This document shows positions 36,310-45,523 of a stretch of 64,000 nucleotides of DNA, piece after piece. Location: assembly GCF_902859725.1 (NCBI RefSeq), contig NZ_CADIJP010000009.1, forward strand, positions 124,001 through 188,000, given 5' to 3'. The position numbers were made by a program, and so were the translations under genes. Within the stretch, counting starts at the first letter, position 1. Every line of letters begins with the position of its first letter. The notes under the pieces are model-generated. The model saw only the letters and a program-made list of their open reading frames with translations, was not told the origin of the DNA and did no database searches. This DNA comes from Achromobacter mucicolens. GTDB taxonomy: Bacteria; Pseudomonadota; Gammaproteobacteria; Burkholderiales; Burkholderiaceae_B.

Positions 36310-36755
36310 TTGAAACCCCAAAATGGCGAGATGAAAGGCGCACTGCTTGGCGCCGCAAGACCGCGGAACCTCGCATGCCGCTGCGTCCAATCGCGCGGCT
36401 GATGCACTGGAGGTAGTGTCCGGCTTGTAGCAGTTCGTAGTAACCCGGATTTCGACGAACTACTTTCCATGGTTGGGATAATGACGCGCACCTGAAGGCG
36501 CACCGCGTCACTTGGCGCCTGCTAACACCTTGATCTCAAATATGAATCATTGCTCGCATCCCGCTTTCACATCACCGGATCGGCCATGCGGCGCGTCCTG
36601 GCGGGAAACAGATGTAGCGGGAGCGGAACAGTTTTTGCAGCGTAAATGCCACACGGATTCAGCCGCCGCACAAAAAGCAGGACGCAAAAAAACCCCTCGG
36701 CGTCACAAGGGGTTCTTTCGGTGACCTTCCGGGCGGCTGGATAGCCGGTTTTGAA
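36310..36755. other. Porin upstream region with an imperfect inverted repeat
   Basis: A 446-base gap between porin and the DUF4148 gene, both leftward. Nearest the porin start it is a long leader-like stretch. The imperfect inverted repeat AGCAGTTCGTAGT / CGACGAACTACT lies at about 36429-36464, 120-155 bases before the porin start, and could be a regulator site. The DUF4148 terminator is at 36686-36714. No convincing -10/-35 pair, RNA gene or further ORF is seen. Confidence 0.45.
36686..36714 (-). terminator. Rho-independent terminator of the DUF4148 gene
   Basis: On the minus strand AACCCCT and AGGGGTT (36714-36708 and 36697-36691) pair around a 10-base loop and are followed by a T7 run. 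It lies 42 bases beyond the DUF4148 stop. Confidence 0.85.
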
Positions 36756-37136
36756 TCAGCGGCCCTTGGGCGGGTAATCCAGTTCGCCGAACGTGTATTC
36801 GCCGCGCGCCTTGGCGTCGGCCAGTTCCTGGCGAACTTCCGCACGGGTCTTGCCGGCGGTCTGCGAGACGGCCTTGGGCGGATAGTCGAGTTCAGCGCTC
36901 GTCACCTGGCCGGCGGCCTTGGCGCTTTGCAGTTCCTGCTGAACCTGTTCGCGCGACAGGCTGGTGGTCTGGGGCGCAGCGGGCGGATAGTCCAGTTCGC
37001 CGAACGTGACGGTGCCCGCGGCCTTGGCGGCTTGCAGTTCCTGCTGGACCTGTTCACGCGTCTTGCCATCGGCGTGAGCGGCGGACATGCCAACCAGAGT
37101 TGCGGTAACCATGAGTGCGGTTGCTAGGGCTTTCAT
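36756..37136 (-). CDS. DUF4148 exported protein with three tandem repeats
   Basis: A 126-residue secreted protein. The signal peptide MKALATALMVTATLVGMSAAHA is followed by three copies of a roughly 33-residue unit with core (R)EQVQQELQxAKAAG...GELDYPP: at about residues 24-52, 61-88 and 95-123. Copy three reads RAEVRQELADAKARGEYTFGELDYPP. DUF4148 proteins, typical of Burkholderiales, normally have one or two such units; their role is unknown, although some are stress- or envelope-related. The gene is single, with a GGAG box 8 bases before the ATG and a strong terminator, and is divergent from a LysR gene across 385 bases. Confidence 0.9.
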   Translation of the reverse strand: MKALATALMVTATLVGMSAAHADGKTREQVQQELQAAKAAGTVTFGELDYPPAAPQTTSLSREQVQQELQSAKAAGQVTSAELDYPPKAVSQTAGKTRAEVRQELADAKARGEYTFGELDYPPKGR

Positions 37137-37521
37137 TGCGATGACTCCATCCTAAACGTTGCACATCGTCTTGCGCCAGGCTGGCGGGCTCGATATGACA
37201 ATTTGATTGCTGGGACGAAGTATCTGGCGATTGGCGCTTAGTAAAAACCCTTAATTTGGGGAACATATTTGCACGAATGGGACAATTGCTTGCCGGATCA
37301 GCGTCATGTCTCTATGAGAAAAGGGCCCGCGATGGTTGCGCAGGAGGATGCCAAACCTCGCATTTGTTCAGTTCCCCGCAAGGTGGGTATCGCAATATAA
37401 ATCCCCCACGCGATGGAATTGTTGTTCAAAGTGGAGAAATAGACATTTCTACTGGCGGGACAATAATTCCATTTATCATACGAATCTGCCAGAAATGGAA
37501 ATTTGAGTCTCGAGGGCATTC
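37137..37521. promoter_or_regulatory. Divergent, AT-rich regulatory region between DUF4148 and LysR genes
   Basis: A 385-base gap. The part next to the LysR gene is strikingly AT-rich (37441-37500 is about 38% GC). It carries AGAAAT-AGAC-ATTTCT (37435-37450, perfect) and TTCCATTT...AAATGGAA (37467-37500, perfect 8-bp arms). Such dyads are typical binding sites for LysR-type regulators near divergent promoters. No coding capacity is credible; a short ORF at 37256-37603 overlaps the LysR start. No Shine-Dalgarno of good quality precedes the LysR ATG. Confidence 0.55.
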
Positions 37522-38412
37522 ATGGACATTCAGCTTAACGACATCGCGCTATTCGTCGAGGTCGCCAAGCGCAAGAACTTCAGCCACGCCGCCGAAGCCT
37601 TGAATATCCCGACCTCCACGCTCTCGCGCCGGGTCAGCGAACTGGAGCGCAGCGTGGGCATGCGGCTGCTCAACCGCAGCACCCGCAAGATCGATCTGAC
37701 CGAAGCCGGCGCCATCTACTTCGAACGTTGCCGCCATATCGTCGAAGAGGCGCGCATCGCGCACGACCAACTGCTGGACATGGCCGTGCAGCCCAAGGGG
37801 CGTCTGCGGATTTCGCTGCCGACCAGCCTGGCGCAATTGTTCCTGCCCGCCGTGATCCGCGAATTTCGCGAACAGCATCCGGACATCGAATGCGACTTCG
37901 ATCTGAGCATGCGCCCTATCGATCCCATCAGCAATCCATTCGACCTGATCCTGCGTTTCGGGCAGCAGCCCGATTCCAGCCTCATCTCGCGCAAGATCGT
38001 GCTGATGGCGCACCAGCTTTATGCATCGCCCGAGTATCTGGCGCGTCACGGCGAACCGCGCGTGCCGGCGGACCTGACCCACCACGAATGCCTGCGCCCC
38101 ACCATGCGCGAGGAATCGTCCTTCTGGATGCTCCATTCGGGCGACAAGGTCGAGCGCGTGCAGGTATCTGGCCGCCTGTCGGCCAATAACGTGGGCATGC
38201 TGGGACGATTGGCCGGGCAGGGGTTGGGCATCACCCCGCTGCTGGTGTTCGACGCGATGGAGCGCGCCATCAAGCAGGCGGGGTTGGTGCGCGTGCTGCC
38301 GGAGTGGAGCCTGACGCCCCTGCCCTTGTTTGCGCTGCTCCCCTCGCGCATGCTGCCGGCCAAGACCAAGGCGTTCCTGGATTTCATCCAGCCCCGCTTG
38401 TCTGACGCCTAA
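37522..38412 (+). CDS. LysR-family transcriptional regulator
   Basis: A 296-residue LysR-type regulator. The winged helix-turn-helix occupies residues 1-65 (DIALFVEVAKRKNFSHAAEALNIPTSTLSRRVSELE), followed by the linker helix and a periplasmic-binding-protein-like effector domain from about residue 90 (GRLRISLPTSLAQLFLPAVIREF), with the typical FDLILRFG motif near 138. It belongs to the CrgA/DsdC-like subgroup that ends in FLDFIQPRL. The effector is unknown. Divergent placement suggests it may control the DUF4148 gene or itself. It converges on apt with 51 bases between the stops. Confidence 0.92.
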   Translation: MDIQLNDIALFVEVAKRKNFSHAAEALNIPTSTLSRRVSELERSVGMRLLNRSTRKIDLTEAGAIYFERCRHIVEEARIAHDQLLDMAVQPKGRLRISLPTSLAQLFLPAVIREFREQHPDIECDFDLSMRPIDPISNPFDLILRFGQQPDSSLISRKIVLMAHQLYASPEYLARHGEPRVPADLTHHECLRPTMREESSFWMLHSGDKVERVQVSGRLSANNVGMLGRLAGQGLGITPLLVFDAMERAIKQAGLVRVLPEWSLTPLPLFALLPSRMLPAKTKAFLDFIQPRLSDA

Positions 38413-38463
38413 GGAAGGTGCGAAGGGCGGCGCCCTGCGAAGGAAGCGGCTGATGCCGTACCG

Positions 38464-39018
38464 CTACGGCGTCGTGTCCGCGCCGTACTGACAGACCGTG
38501 TAGAGCGGCGTGCCGGTGGCAGCCACCTTGGCGGACCCGCCCAAATCCGGCAAATCAATGATCGCGGCGGCTTCCACCACGTTGGCGCCCAGGCGCTGCA
38601 ACAGCTTGATGGCCGCGAGCATCGTGCCGCCCGTGGCGATCAGATCGTCCACCAGCAGGACACGCTGGCCCGTTCGGACCGAATCCGTATGCATTTCGAC
38701 GGCCGCGTTGCCGTATTCCAGCGAGTATTCCTCTGCCACCGTGCGGTAAGGCAGCTTGCCCTTCTTGCGCACGGGCACGAAGCCCAGGTTCAGTTCATAG
38801 GCCAGCACGCTGCCCACGATGAAGCCGCGCGCGTCCACACCCGCCACCAGATCCAGGCGCTGGCGCATGTAGCGATAGACGAAGAGATCGATCAGGACGC
38901 GGAACGCACGCGGATCCTGCAGCACCGGCGTGATATCGCGGAACGTGACACCGGGTTGGGGCCAGTCCGGAACGCTGCGGATGGTGCGCCGGATGAACTC
39001 GGCGTTGTCGGTCTGCAT
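38464..39018 (-). CDS. apt: Adenine phosphoribosyltransferase
   Basis: A 184-residue purine-salvage enzyme that joins adenine to PRPP giving AMP. The PRPP-binding motif [13 protein letters not shown] is at about residues 120-132, with the flexible loop [15 protein letters not shown] and DARGFIVG. The length matches E. coli Apt (183). It starts 54 bases after the cydC stop on the same strand, so it may be read from the cyd transcript, though apt is not functionally tied to it. Confidence 0.95.
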   Translation of the reverse strand: MQTDNAEFIRRTIRSVPDWPQPGVTFRDITPVLQDPRAFRVLIDLFVYRYMRQRLDLVAGVDARGFIVGSVLAYELNLGFVPVRKKGKLPYRTVAEEYSLEYGNAAVEMHTDSVRTGQRVLLVDDLIATGGTMLAAIKLLQRLGANVVEAAAIIDLPDLGGSAKVAATGTPLYTVCQYGADTTP

Positions 39019-39072
39019 GGATACGGCCCTGAGTGAATTGAAGCAAGGCGAACTATAACCGCGCCGCCGCGC

Positions 39073-40770
39073 TTAAGCCAGGATTGCCGCGTGCGATGAC
39101 ATGTCATGCAGCCGACCGTTGCGCAACACATGGCAACGATGCACCGCGCCCTCGGGCAGGGCCGCGTGCGTGGCCAGCACCACGGTGCGTCCGCGCACCG
39201 CGTGTTCCAGGTCCGCAAAGAATGCCGCTTCGGCCGCGCCATCCAATCCCGCGGTCGGCTCGTCCAGCACGATGACCGCGGCAGGCGCCAGCAACGCCCG
39301 GGCCAGGCACAAGCGCCGCGCTTGTCCGGCCGACAGCTGCGAGCCGGTTTCGCCAGCCCAGGTATCCAGGCCATCGGGCAGGCCGCGCACGAAATCACCG
39401 AGTCTTGCTGCATCCAGCGCCTGCCACAGCGCGCCATCGTCGGCGTCGGGATTGCCGATCAACAGGTTGGTGCGCAGCGTGCCCAGAAACAGGGGCGAAT
39501 CTTGCGACAGCAGGACGATCCGCCGGTGCCAATCGGCCTGCGCACACGCGCGCGCATCGAACCCGCCGAAGCGGACCTGCCCGGCCTGCGGATCCTCGAG
39601 CCTGAGGATCAGATGCAGCAGCGTGGATTTCCCCGCACCGCTTGGGCCCAGGATGGCCACGCGTTCGCCCGGTTCGACTCGCAGGTTGATGTCTTTCAGC
39701 ACCCGCACGCCATCGCCGGCGCCACGGGCCGGATAGGCGAAGCCGACACCATCCAGTTCCAGCGCGCCGCTGTGGGGCAAGGGGCGCGGCACCGCCGGGT
39801 CCTGCATATCGGGTTCGCATTGCGTGACCTCACGGATGCGCGCGGCGGCCGACATCGCCGATCCCATCCGGGATGCGCCCCGCATGATCGGACCGGCGAC
39901 CTCGAAAATGCCGATGACGGCCAGCAGCAGGCCCGCCAGGACGGGGGCTTCGATCCGCCCCGCCTCATGCGCGGCAAGCCCAAACCACAGCAGCGCCATC
40001 ACCGCCACGCCCGCGGCCACCTGCAGGAACCATTGCCCGCGCACCGCCACCCGCGCCTGGCTGCGGCGCGCCTGGGCGCTGGCTTCGCACAGACGTTCGA
40101 AATGCGCCAGCGTCTCGGCCTGTGCATTCAGGGCCACCATGTCGGCATGGCCGTCAACCGCATCCAGCGTGGCGGCGCGTAGCCCCGCCGCGCTTTCCTG
40201 AGCGGCCGCGCCTGGCTTGCGCGCCGCGCGCAGCAGCCACAGGGGCACGACCACGCACGCCGTCAGCAGCGCCAGCGCAAAGACCAGCGCCGCCGCGGGA
40301 ACCCATTGCCCCAGCACGGCGGTCAGCACCGCGCCGGCAACGATCGCGGTGGCCAGCGGCGCCAGCACAAACAGAAAGACCGTATCCAACGCATCGACGT
40401 CGTTCGTCATGCGGGCGACCAGATCGCCGCTGCGATAACGCGCAAGCTGACGCGGCGTCAGCCGGATCAGCGCCGAAAACACCAAGGCGCGCAGATCCGC
40501 CAACAAGCGCAGCGTGGCGGCATGACCGACCACCCGGTCGGCATAGCGCGACACGATCCGCAGGAAGGACAGCCCCCGCACCAGCGCGGACGGCGCAAAC
40601 AGGTTGAAGACGCTGCCGGCGCCGGCCAGGAACGCGCCCGTCAGGAACCAGCCCGACACGCCCAGCAGTCCCACGCCGGCGGCCACGGTCGCCAGCGCAC
40701 AGAACAATGCGAGCAAAAGCCCGCCTTTGCGGCGTGCGTATAGCGGCAGGAGCAACAACAAATTCTTCAT
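39073..40770 (-). CDS. cydC: Heterodimeric ABC exporter CydDC, subunit CydC
   Basis: A 565-residue half-transporter. The N-terminal membrane domain (about 1-310) has six hydrophobic helices, and the C-terminal ATPase has Walker A GPSGAGKST near 367, a Q-loop, signature LSAGQARRL and Walker B VIVLDEPTAGLD. With CydD it forms an inner-membrane exporter of glutathione/cysteine or haem-linked reductant, needed to assemble cytochrome bd. Its start overlaps the cydD stop by 4 bases. The order cydA-B-X-D-C differs from E. coli, where cydDC is a separate operon. Confidence 0.95.
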   Translation of the reverse strand: MKNLLLLLPLYARRKGGLLLALFCALATVAAGVGLLGVSGWFLTGAFLAGAGSVFNLFAPSALVRGLSFLRIVSRYADRVVGHAATLRLLADLRALVFSALIRLTPRQLARYRSGDLVARMTNDVDALDTVFLFVLAPLATAIVAGAVLTAVLGQWVPAAALVFALALLTACVVVPLWLLRAARKPGAAAQESAAGLRAATLDAVDGHADMVALNAQAETLAHFERLCEASAQARRSQARVAVRGQWFLQVAAGVAVMALLWFGLAAHEAGRIEAPVLAGLLLAVIGIFEVAGPIMRGASRMGSAMSAAARIREVTQCEPDMQDPAVPRPLPHSGALELDGVGFAYPARGAGDGVRVLKDINLRVEPGERVAILGPSGAGKSTLLHLILRLEDPQAGQVRFGGFDARACAQADWHRRIVLLSQDSPLFLGTLRTNLLIGNPDADDGALWQALDAARLGDFVRGLPDGLDTWAGETGSQLSAGQARRLCLARALLAPAAVIVLDEPTAGLDGAAEAAFFADLEHAVRGRTVVLATHAALPEGAVHRCHVLRNGRLHDMSSHAAILA

Positions 40771-42515
40771 GCGACTTCCACGGCGCCGGCGGCGATGCGC
40801 GCCACGCGCGGCAAGCGTGCAGCCACTGCGGGCGCATGCGTCGCCAGCACCAAGGTGCGGCCCGCGGCAAATTGCAGGATCTCATCCAGCACCCGGTCCT
40901 GCGTGGCGTCGTCCAGGTGGGCGGTGGGTTCGTCCAGCAGAATCAGACCCGGATCGCGCAGGAACAGGCGGGCCAGCGCCACGCGCTGCGCCTGCCCGCC
41001 GGACAAGCCATGGCCGCGGCTGCCCAGCACGGTATCCAATCCTTGCGGCAGGTCCTGCGCGAACTCCAGCACGCAAGCGCGGCGCGCGGCATCCTCGATC
41101 TGCGCATCCGTGGCGCCGGGCCGGCCCAGCCGGATGTTGTCGGCGATCGACCCGGCCAGCAATTGCGGCCGCTGGCCGATCAGCGCCACACGCTGGCGCA
41201 AGGCGGTCTCGTCCCATTGCGCCAGCGGCAGGCCATCGATGCGAATATCACCGTCGGCGGGCCGCAGGCGCGCGATGGCTTCGATCAGGGTGGACTTGCC
41301 GATACCGCTGGGTCCCATCAGCGCCATGTGCTCGCCGGGCGCGAGCGCAAGCGCCGCATCGGCCAGCACCGCGTGGCCGCGGCCCGGCGCCTCGACCCGC
41401 AATCCATCAATGACAACCGCGGCGCCCTTGCCGGCATGCGCGGGCTTGCCGCCCAAAGCGGGCGCTTCTTCGGCCTCGGCTTGCGGCAGGCCATCGAACA
41501 GGACGGCAATTTGCGTGACGGCGGCCAGCGCCGTCGCGCGGTCGTGATAATGGGCGGCAAACTGGCGCAGCGGCGCGTAGACCTCGGGCGCCATCAACAG
41601 GCAGAACAGCCCGGCCTGCAGCGTCAGCGGCGACCAGCGCATGTCCAGAAATCCCAGGTAAGTCAGGCCGATGTAGACCGCAATGCCCGCCACGCCCAAC
41701 GCGGCAAAAAATTCCAGTACGGCCGAGGACAGAAACGCGATGCGCAGCACTGACATCGTCCGCTGGCGCAGCGCATCGCTGGCGGCCACGACGGACTGGG
41801 CCTCGGCCTGTGCGCGCCCATACAGCTTCAGCGTGGACAGCCCACGCAACCGGTCCGCGAAAAACCCCGACAGCCGGGCGAACGCACGCAGGTGGCGGCG
41901 GCTGGCGCCTTGCGCGCCCCACCCCACCAGCGCCATGAAGAGCGGAATCAGCGGTGCCGTGATCAGCAGCACCAGGCCCGCGATCACGTCGACGGGCAGA
42001 AGCACCACCGCGAACGCAACCGGCAGCATCGCGGCCGCGGCCATCGCGGGCAGATATTTCGCAAAGAAGCCATCCAGCGCCTCGACCTGGTCGACCACCG
42101 CGCTCGCCAGTTCGCCCGACGTCTTGCCGCGGCTCCAGTAAGGGCCTTTTTGCACCAGCCGCAGGAACAGCGACTGGCGAACGTGGCGCTTGATGCGCTC
42201 GGAGGCATCGGCGCCGGCGCGCTCGCCTGCCCAGGCGATGCACGCGCGCAGCAGCATCAGCCCCGCGATGCCGGCGATGCCGCCCAGCAGTTCATGCCGC
42301 GGCACACCGCCCACAATCGCCGAGTCGAGCACGCTGGCAAGAAGCCAGGCCTGCACGACGAGCAATGCGCCGCTGACCAGCGGCGCGGCGCCCGCCACGA
42401 TCAGCGGAAACCGCGCCGTCCTGGCCAGTCCCATCAGCCACCGCGACTGTTCGCGCGGCGGCTTCTGCAGGGTCGCCGACGGGTCGTGCTCGAGGCTGCT
42501 TGCGCCGCCGCTCAC
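40767..42515 (-). CDS. cydD: Heterodimeric ABC exporter CydDC, subunit CydD
   Basis: A 582-residue partner of CydC: membrane domain about 25-335, ATPase with Walker A GPSGIGKST near 395, LSGGQAQRVALARL signature and LILLDEPTAHLD Walker B. The start is GTG at 42515, overlapping the cydX stop (GTGA). The N-terminal 25 residues (GGASSLEHDPSATLQKPP) are variable and cytoplasmic. It lies in the bd-oxidase operon, so the oxidase and its maturation exporter are co-expressed. Confidence 0.95.
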   Translation of the reverse strand: MSGGASSLEHDPSATLQKPPREQSRWLMGLARTARFPLIVAGAAPLVSGALLVVQAWLLASVLDSAIVGGVPRHELLGGIAGIAGLMLLRACIAWAGERAGADASERIKRHVRQSLFLRLVQKGPYWSRGKTSGELASAVVDQVEALDGFFAKYLPAMAAAAMLPVAFAVVLLPVDVIAGLVLLITAPLIPLFMALVGWGAQGASRRHLRAFARLSGFFADRLRGLSTLKLYGRAQAEAQSVVAASDALRQRTMSVLRIAFLSSAVLEFFAALGVAGIAVYIGLTYLGFLDMRWSPLTLQAGLFCLLMAPEVYAPLRQFAAHYHDRATALAAVTQIAVLFDGLPQAEAEEAPALGGKPAHAGKGAAVVIDGLRVEAPGRGHAVLADAALALAPGEHMALMGPSGIGKSTLIEAIARLRPADGDIRIDGLPLAQWDETALRQRVALIGQRPQLLAGSIADNIRLGRPGATDAQIEDAARRACVLEFAQDLPQGLDTVLGSRGHGLSGGQAQRVALARLFLRDPGLILLDEPTAHLDDATQDRVLDEILQFAAGRTLVLATHAPAVAARLPRVARIAAGAVEVA

Positions 42516-42637
42516 TCGACGTCGCGGCTGGCGCGCGGGTCATGGGTCTGACCTTCACGCAGCTCGAACCACATCGCATTGAGAATGGCGAATGCGCACG
42601 CCAGGCCAAGGCCGAGAATCCACGAGAAATACCACAT
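42512..42637 (-). CDS. cydX: Cytochrome bd small subunit CydX (41 residues)
   Basis: Only 41 codons. The product starts MWYFSWILGLGLACAFAILN, the canonical CydX/YbgT N-terminus (MWYFAWILG), and ends with a short polar tail (REGQTHDPRASRDVE). It is a single transmembrane helix that stabilises the haem groups of CydAB. The ATG at 42637 has an AGGAGCC box (complement of 42644-42650) upstream. It is 16 bases after the cydB stop, and its TGA overlaps the GTG of cydD. It is too short for ordinary ORF callers. Confidence 0.95.
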   Translation of the reverse strand: MWYFSWILGLGLACAFAILNAMWFELREGQTHDPRASRDVE

Positions 42638-42653
42638 GGACGAGGCTCCTTTA

Positions 42654-43808
42654 TCAGTACGAGTTGGGCGTGTCGCCCACCGAATCATGGGTGACCTTGC
42701 CGCGCATGACGCGGTACACCCAGCCGGTGTAGACCGTCACGATTGGCAGGAAAACAGCGACAGCTATCACCATGATCCACAGCGTCAGGTGGCTGGACGA
42801 GCCGTCCCAGATGGTCAGGCCGGCCTTCGGATTGGTCGAAGACGGCATGATGAACGGAAAGAGCGAGAAGCCCACCGTCAGGATCACGCCGGCGATCGAC
42901 GCCGAGGACGACAGGAATGCCAGCATGTTGGCGCGCACGGTCAGCAGCAGCGCCGCCAGCACCGCGCCGGCCACGCCCAGCGCGGGCGCGATCCACATCC
43001 ACGGCCACTTCGCGTAATTGGCCATCCAGGCGCCGGTCTGCACCGACACGGTCTTGAGCATCGGATCGGACGGCGCGGACATATCGACCGCGCTGGTGAT
43101 TGCATGACCCGGCACGCCGCCTGCGACCCAGAAGCCGCCGGCCGCGAACAGCACTGCCGTCAGCACCGCGCACAGGCGGCCCCAGTTGCGAGCGCGCGAG
43201 GACACGGGATCATCCGTGCGCCAGGCCAGCAGCACCGCGCCGTGCATGGCCAGCATCACCACGCTCAGCACGCCGGCCAAGAGGGCGAACGGCATGAACA
43301 GCTGGAAGAAGTGCCCTTCGTAGATCGGGCGCAGCGTCACGGCATCGAACGTAAACGGCACGCCCAGCACGATGTTGCCCATCGCCACGCCGAACACCAG
43401 CGACGCCACCACGCCCGAGAAGCACAGCACCGCGTCCCAGCGATTACGCCAGCGCGTGCCTTCCATCTTGCTGCGGTACTTGAAGCCCACCGGCCGCAGG
43501 ATCAGCGCCAGCAGGACCAGCATCATCGCCAGATAAAAGCCCGAGAACGATGCGGCATAGAGCAAGGGCCACGCGGCAAAGATGGCGCCGCCCGCGGTGA
43601 TGAGCCAGACCTGATTGCCCTCCCAGACCGGCCCCACCACGTTGATGACGATGCGGCGCTCGGCGTCTGTCTTGGCGACCACCGGCAACAGCGCCGCCAC
43701 GCCCAGGTCAAAGCCGTCCATGACGGCAAAGCCGATGAGCAAGGCGCCCAGCAGCACCCACCACACCACGCGCAGCGTGCCGTAGTCAAAAGGAATTAGG
43801 GTATCCAT
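42654..43808 (-). CDS. cydB: Cytochrome bd ubiquinol oxidase subunit II
   Basis: A 384-residue inner-membrane protein with eight to nine hydrophobic helices, paired with CydA. Family marks are FDYGTLRVVWWVLLG, AVMDGFDLGVAALLP near residue 29 with the conserved GFDLG, GPVWEGNQVWLI near 59 and FPFIMPSS near 325. It has the full length of E. coli CydB (379). It is 14 bases after cydA. Confidence 0.96.
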   Translation of the reverse strand: MDTLIPFDYGTLRVVWWVLLGALLIGFAVMDGFDLGVAALLPVVAKTDAERRIVINVVGPVWEGNQVWLITAGGAIFAAWPLLYAASFSGFYLAMMLVLLALILRPVGFKYRSKMEGTRWRNRWDAVLCFSGVVASLVFGVAMGNIVLGVPFTFDAVTLRPIYEGHFFQLFMPFALLAGVLSVVMLAMHGAVLLAWRTDDPVSSRARNWGRLCAVLTAVLFAAGGFWVAGGVPGHAITSAVDMSAPSDPMLKTVSVQTGAWMANYAKWPWMWIAPALGVAGAVLAALLLTVRANMLAFLSSSASIAGVILTVGFSLFPFIMPSSTNPKAGLTIWDGSSSHLTLWIMVIAVAVFLPIVTVYTGWVYRVMRGKVTHDSVGDTPNSY

Positions 43809-43822
43809 TTGCGTTTCTCCCC

Positions 43823-45397
43823 TCAGGCGCGCACGGCGGCATGGACGGGATCGGCGGCGGCATCACCCGGCGCCGGCCCGTCGGATTTCGGTCCGGCCTT
43901 GATGGCGTGCAGCATGACCTTCACGCCGATGATGAGCAGGATCGTGTACAGCACCAGGAAGATCGACAGGCTGATGACAAGGTCGGTCATGGTCAGGCCC
44001 GACGCCGCGTAGTACGTGGGCAGCACGCCTTCGATCACCCAGGGCTGGCGGCCGTATTCGGCGACGAACCAGCCGCTTTCGATGGCGACCCACGGCAGCG
44101 GCAGGCTCCACAACGCCACCTTGAGCAGCGCCGGACGCTTGTCCAGGCGGCCGCGCGAGGCAAGCCAGAAAGCCACGCCGAAGAACAGGATCAGGTACAT
44201 GCCCACCGCGACCATGATGCGGAACGCCCAGAAAAGCGGCGCCACGGTCGGCACGGTATCGATCGCGGCCTGCTTGATGTCGGCTTCGGTGACCTTGCTG
44301 ATGTCGGGCTGATGGCGCTTGACGAGGAGCGCATAGCCCAGGTCCGGCCAGGTCCTGTCGAACACCATGCGCGCATCCACATCCTTCGGGTTCGCGCGGA
44401 TCTTCTGCAAGGCCTCGTAGGCCACGATGCCGTCGCGGATGCGATTCTCGGCGCGCAGGATCAGGTCGTTGATGCCCAGCAGCGGCGTGGTCAGCGAACG
44501 CGTGCCGATGATGCCCATGACATAGGGAATCTCGATCGCGAAATCGTTGCGGCGCTCGGCCTGGTTCGGGATGGCGATCAGGTTGAAGGACGCGGGCGCG
44601 GGCTCGGTGTGCCACATGGATTCCATGGCCGCGATCTTCATCTTCTGGTGTTCGGTGGTGAGATAGCCGCTTTCGTCGCCCAGCACGACCACCGACAGCG
44701 CGCCGGCCAGACCGAAGCTGGCAGCCACCGCCATCGAGCGCTTGGCCAGGTCGATATGACGGCCGCGCAGCAGATACCACGCGCTGATCGACATGACGAA
44801 CATGGCGCCCGCCACGTAACCGGCGCTGACGGTATGCACGAACTTGGCTTGCGCGACCGGGTTGAAGATGACCGCGGCGAAGTCGGTCATTTCCATGCGC
44901 ATCGTGTCCGGATTGAAGACCGCCCCGACCGGGTTCTGCATCCAGCCGTTGGCGATCAGGATCCAGAGGGCCGAGAAGTTCGTGCCGAAGGCCACCAGCC
45001 AGGTCACGGCCAGGTGGCTGACCTTGGACATGCGGTTCCAGCCGAAGAAGAACAGGCCGACGAAGGTGGCTTCCAGGAAGAACGCCATCAGCCCTTCAAG
45101 CGCCAGCGGCGCCCCGAAGACGTCACCTACGTAGTGGCTGTAGTAGGACCAGTTCATGCCGAACTGGAACTCCATCACCACGCCCGTGGCCACGCCCAGC
45201 GCGAAGTTGATGCCGAACAGCGTGCCCCAGAACATCGTCATCTTCTTCCAGATGGCGCGTCCGGTCATGACGTACACGCTTTCCATGATGGCCAGGATGA
45301 ACGACAGGCCAAGCGTGAGCGGGACAAAAATGAAATGGTAGAGCGCAGTCGCGGCGAACTGGAACCGCGAGAGATTCACGACATCGAGATCAATCAT
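43823..45397 (-). CDS. cydA: Cytochrome bd ubiquinol oxidase subunit I
   Basis: A 524-residue inner-membrane haem subunit that oxidises quinol and reduces O2 with high affinity. Haem ligands fit the family: His in ALYHFIFVPLTLG near residue 19, His in KFVHTVSAGYV near 186, and the GRQPW motif near 391-395 after ESGWFVAEYG. The length matches the E. coli protein (522), so it has the long Q-loop rather than the short CIO-type loop. The ATG at 45397 has a GGGAGC box; an upstream in-frame ATG at 45439 has none. It is the second gene after the GbsR-type regulator and likely shares its transcript, 126 bases downstream. Confidence 0.96.
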   Translation of the reverse strand: MIDLDVVNLSRFQFAATALYHFIFVPLTLGLSFILAIMESVYVMTGRAIWKKMTMFWGTLFGINFALGVATGVVMEFQFGMNWSYYSHYVGDVFGAPLALEGLMAFFLEATFVGLFFFGWNRMSKVSHLAVTWLVAFGTNFSALWILIANGWMQNPVGAVFNPDTMRMEMTDFAAVIFNPVAQAKFVHTVSAGYVAGAMFVMSISAWYLLRGRHIDLAKRSMAVAASFGLAGALSVVVLGDESGYLTTEHQKMKIAAMESMWHTEPAPASFNLIAIPNQAERRNDFAIEIPYVMGIIGTRSLTTPLLGINDLILRAENRIRDGIVAYEALQKIRANPKDVDARMVFDRTWPDLGYALLVKRHQPDISKVTEADIKQAAIDTVPTVAPLFWAFRIMVAVGMYLILFFGVAFWLASRGRLDKRPALLKVALWSLPLPWVAIESGWFVAEYGRQPWVIEGVLPTYYAASGLTMTDLVISLSIFLVLYTILLIIGVKVMLHAIKAGPKSDGPAPGDAAADPVHAAVRA

Positions 45398-45523
45398 GAG
45401 GCTGCTCCCAAGGCGTCGACGCGCTGCGGCAACCGGCATGGTTCCCAGGCCGTCTACCGCGCCATGTTAGGGGCGTTGCATACAACTTCATAGAGGTTTC
45501 CTGAAAAATCGAGGCGTGACGGG

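Noticed and set aside
36512-36724. A 70-residue plus-strand ORF before the DUF4148 terminator
   Set aside because: No Shine-Dalgarno or family features, and it runs through the reverse complement of a terminator.
37256-37603. A 115-residue ORF across the LysR promoter region
   Set aside because: Overlaps the LysR start in another frame, is Cys/Ser-rich and has no similarity pattern; the region is AT-rich regulatory DNA.
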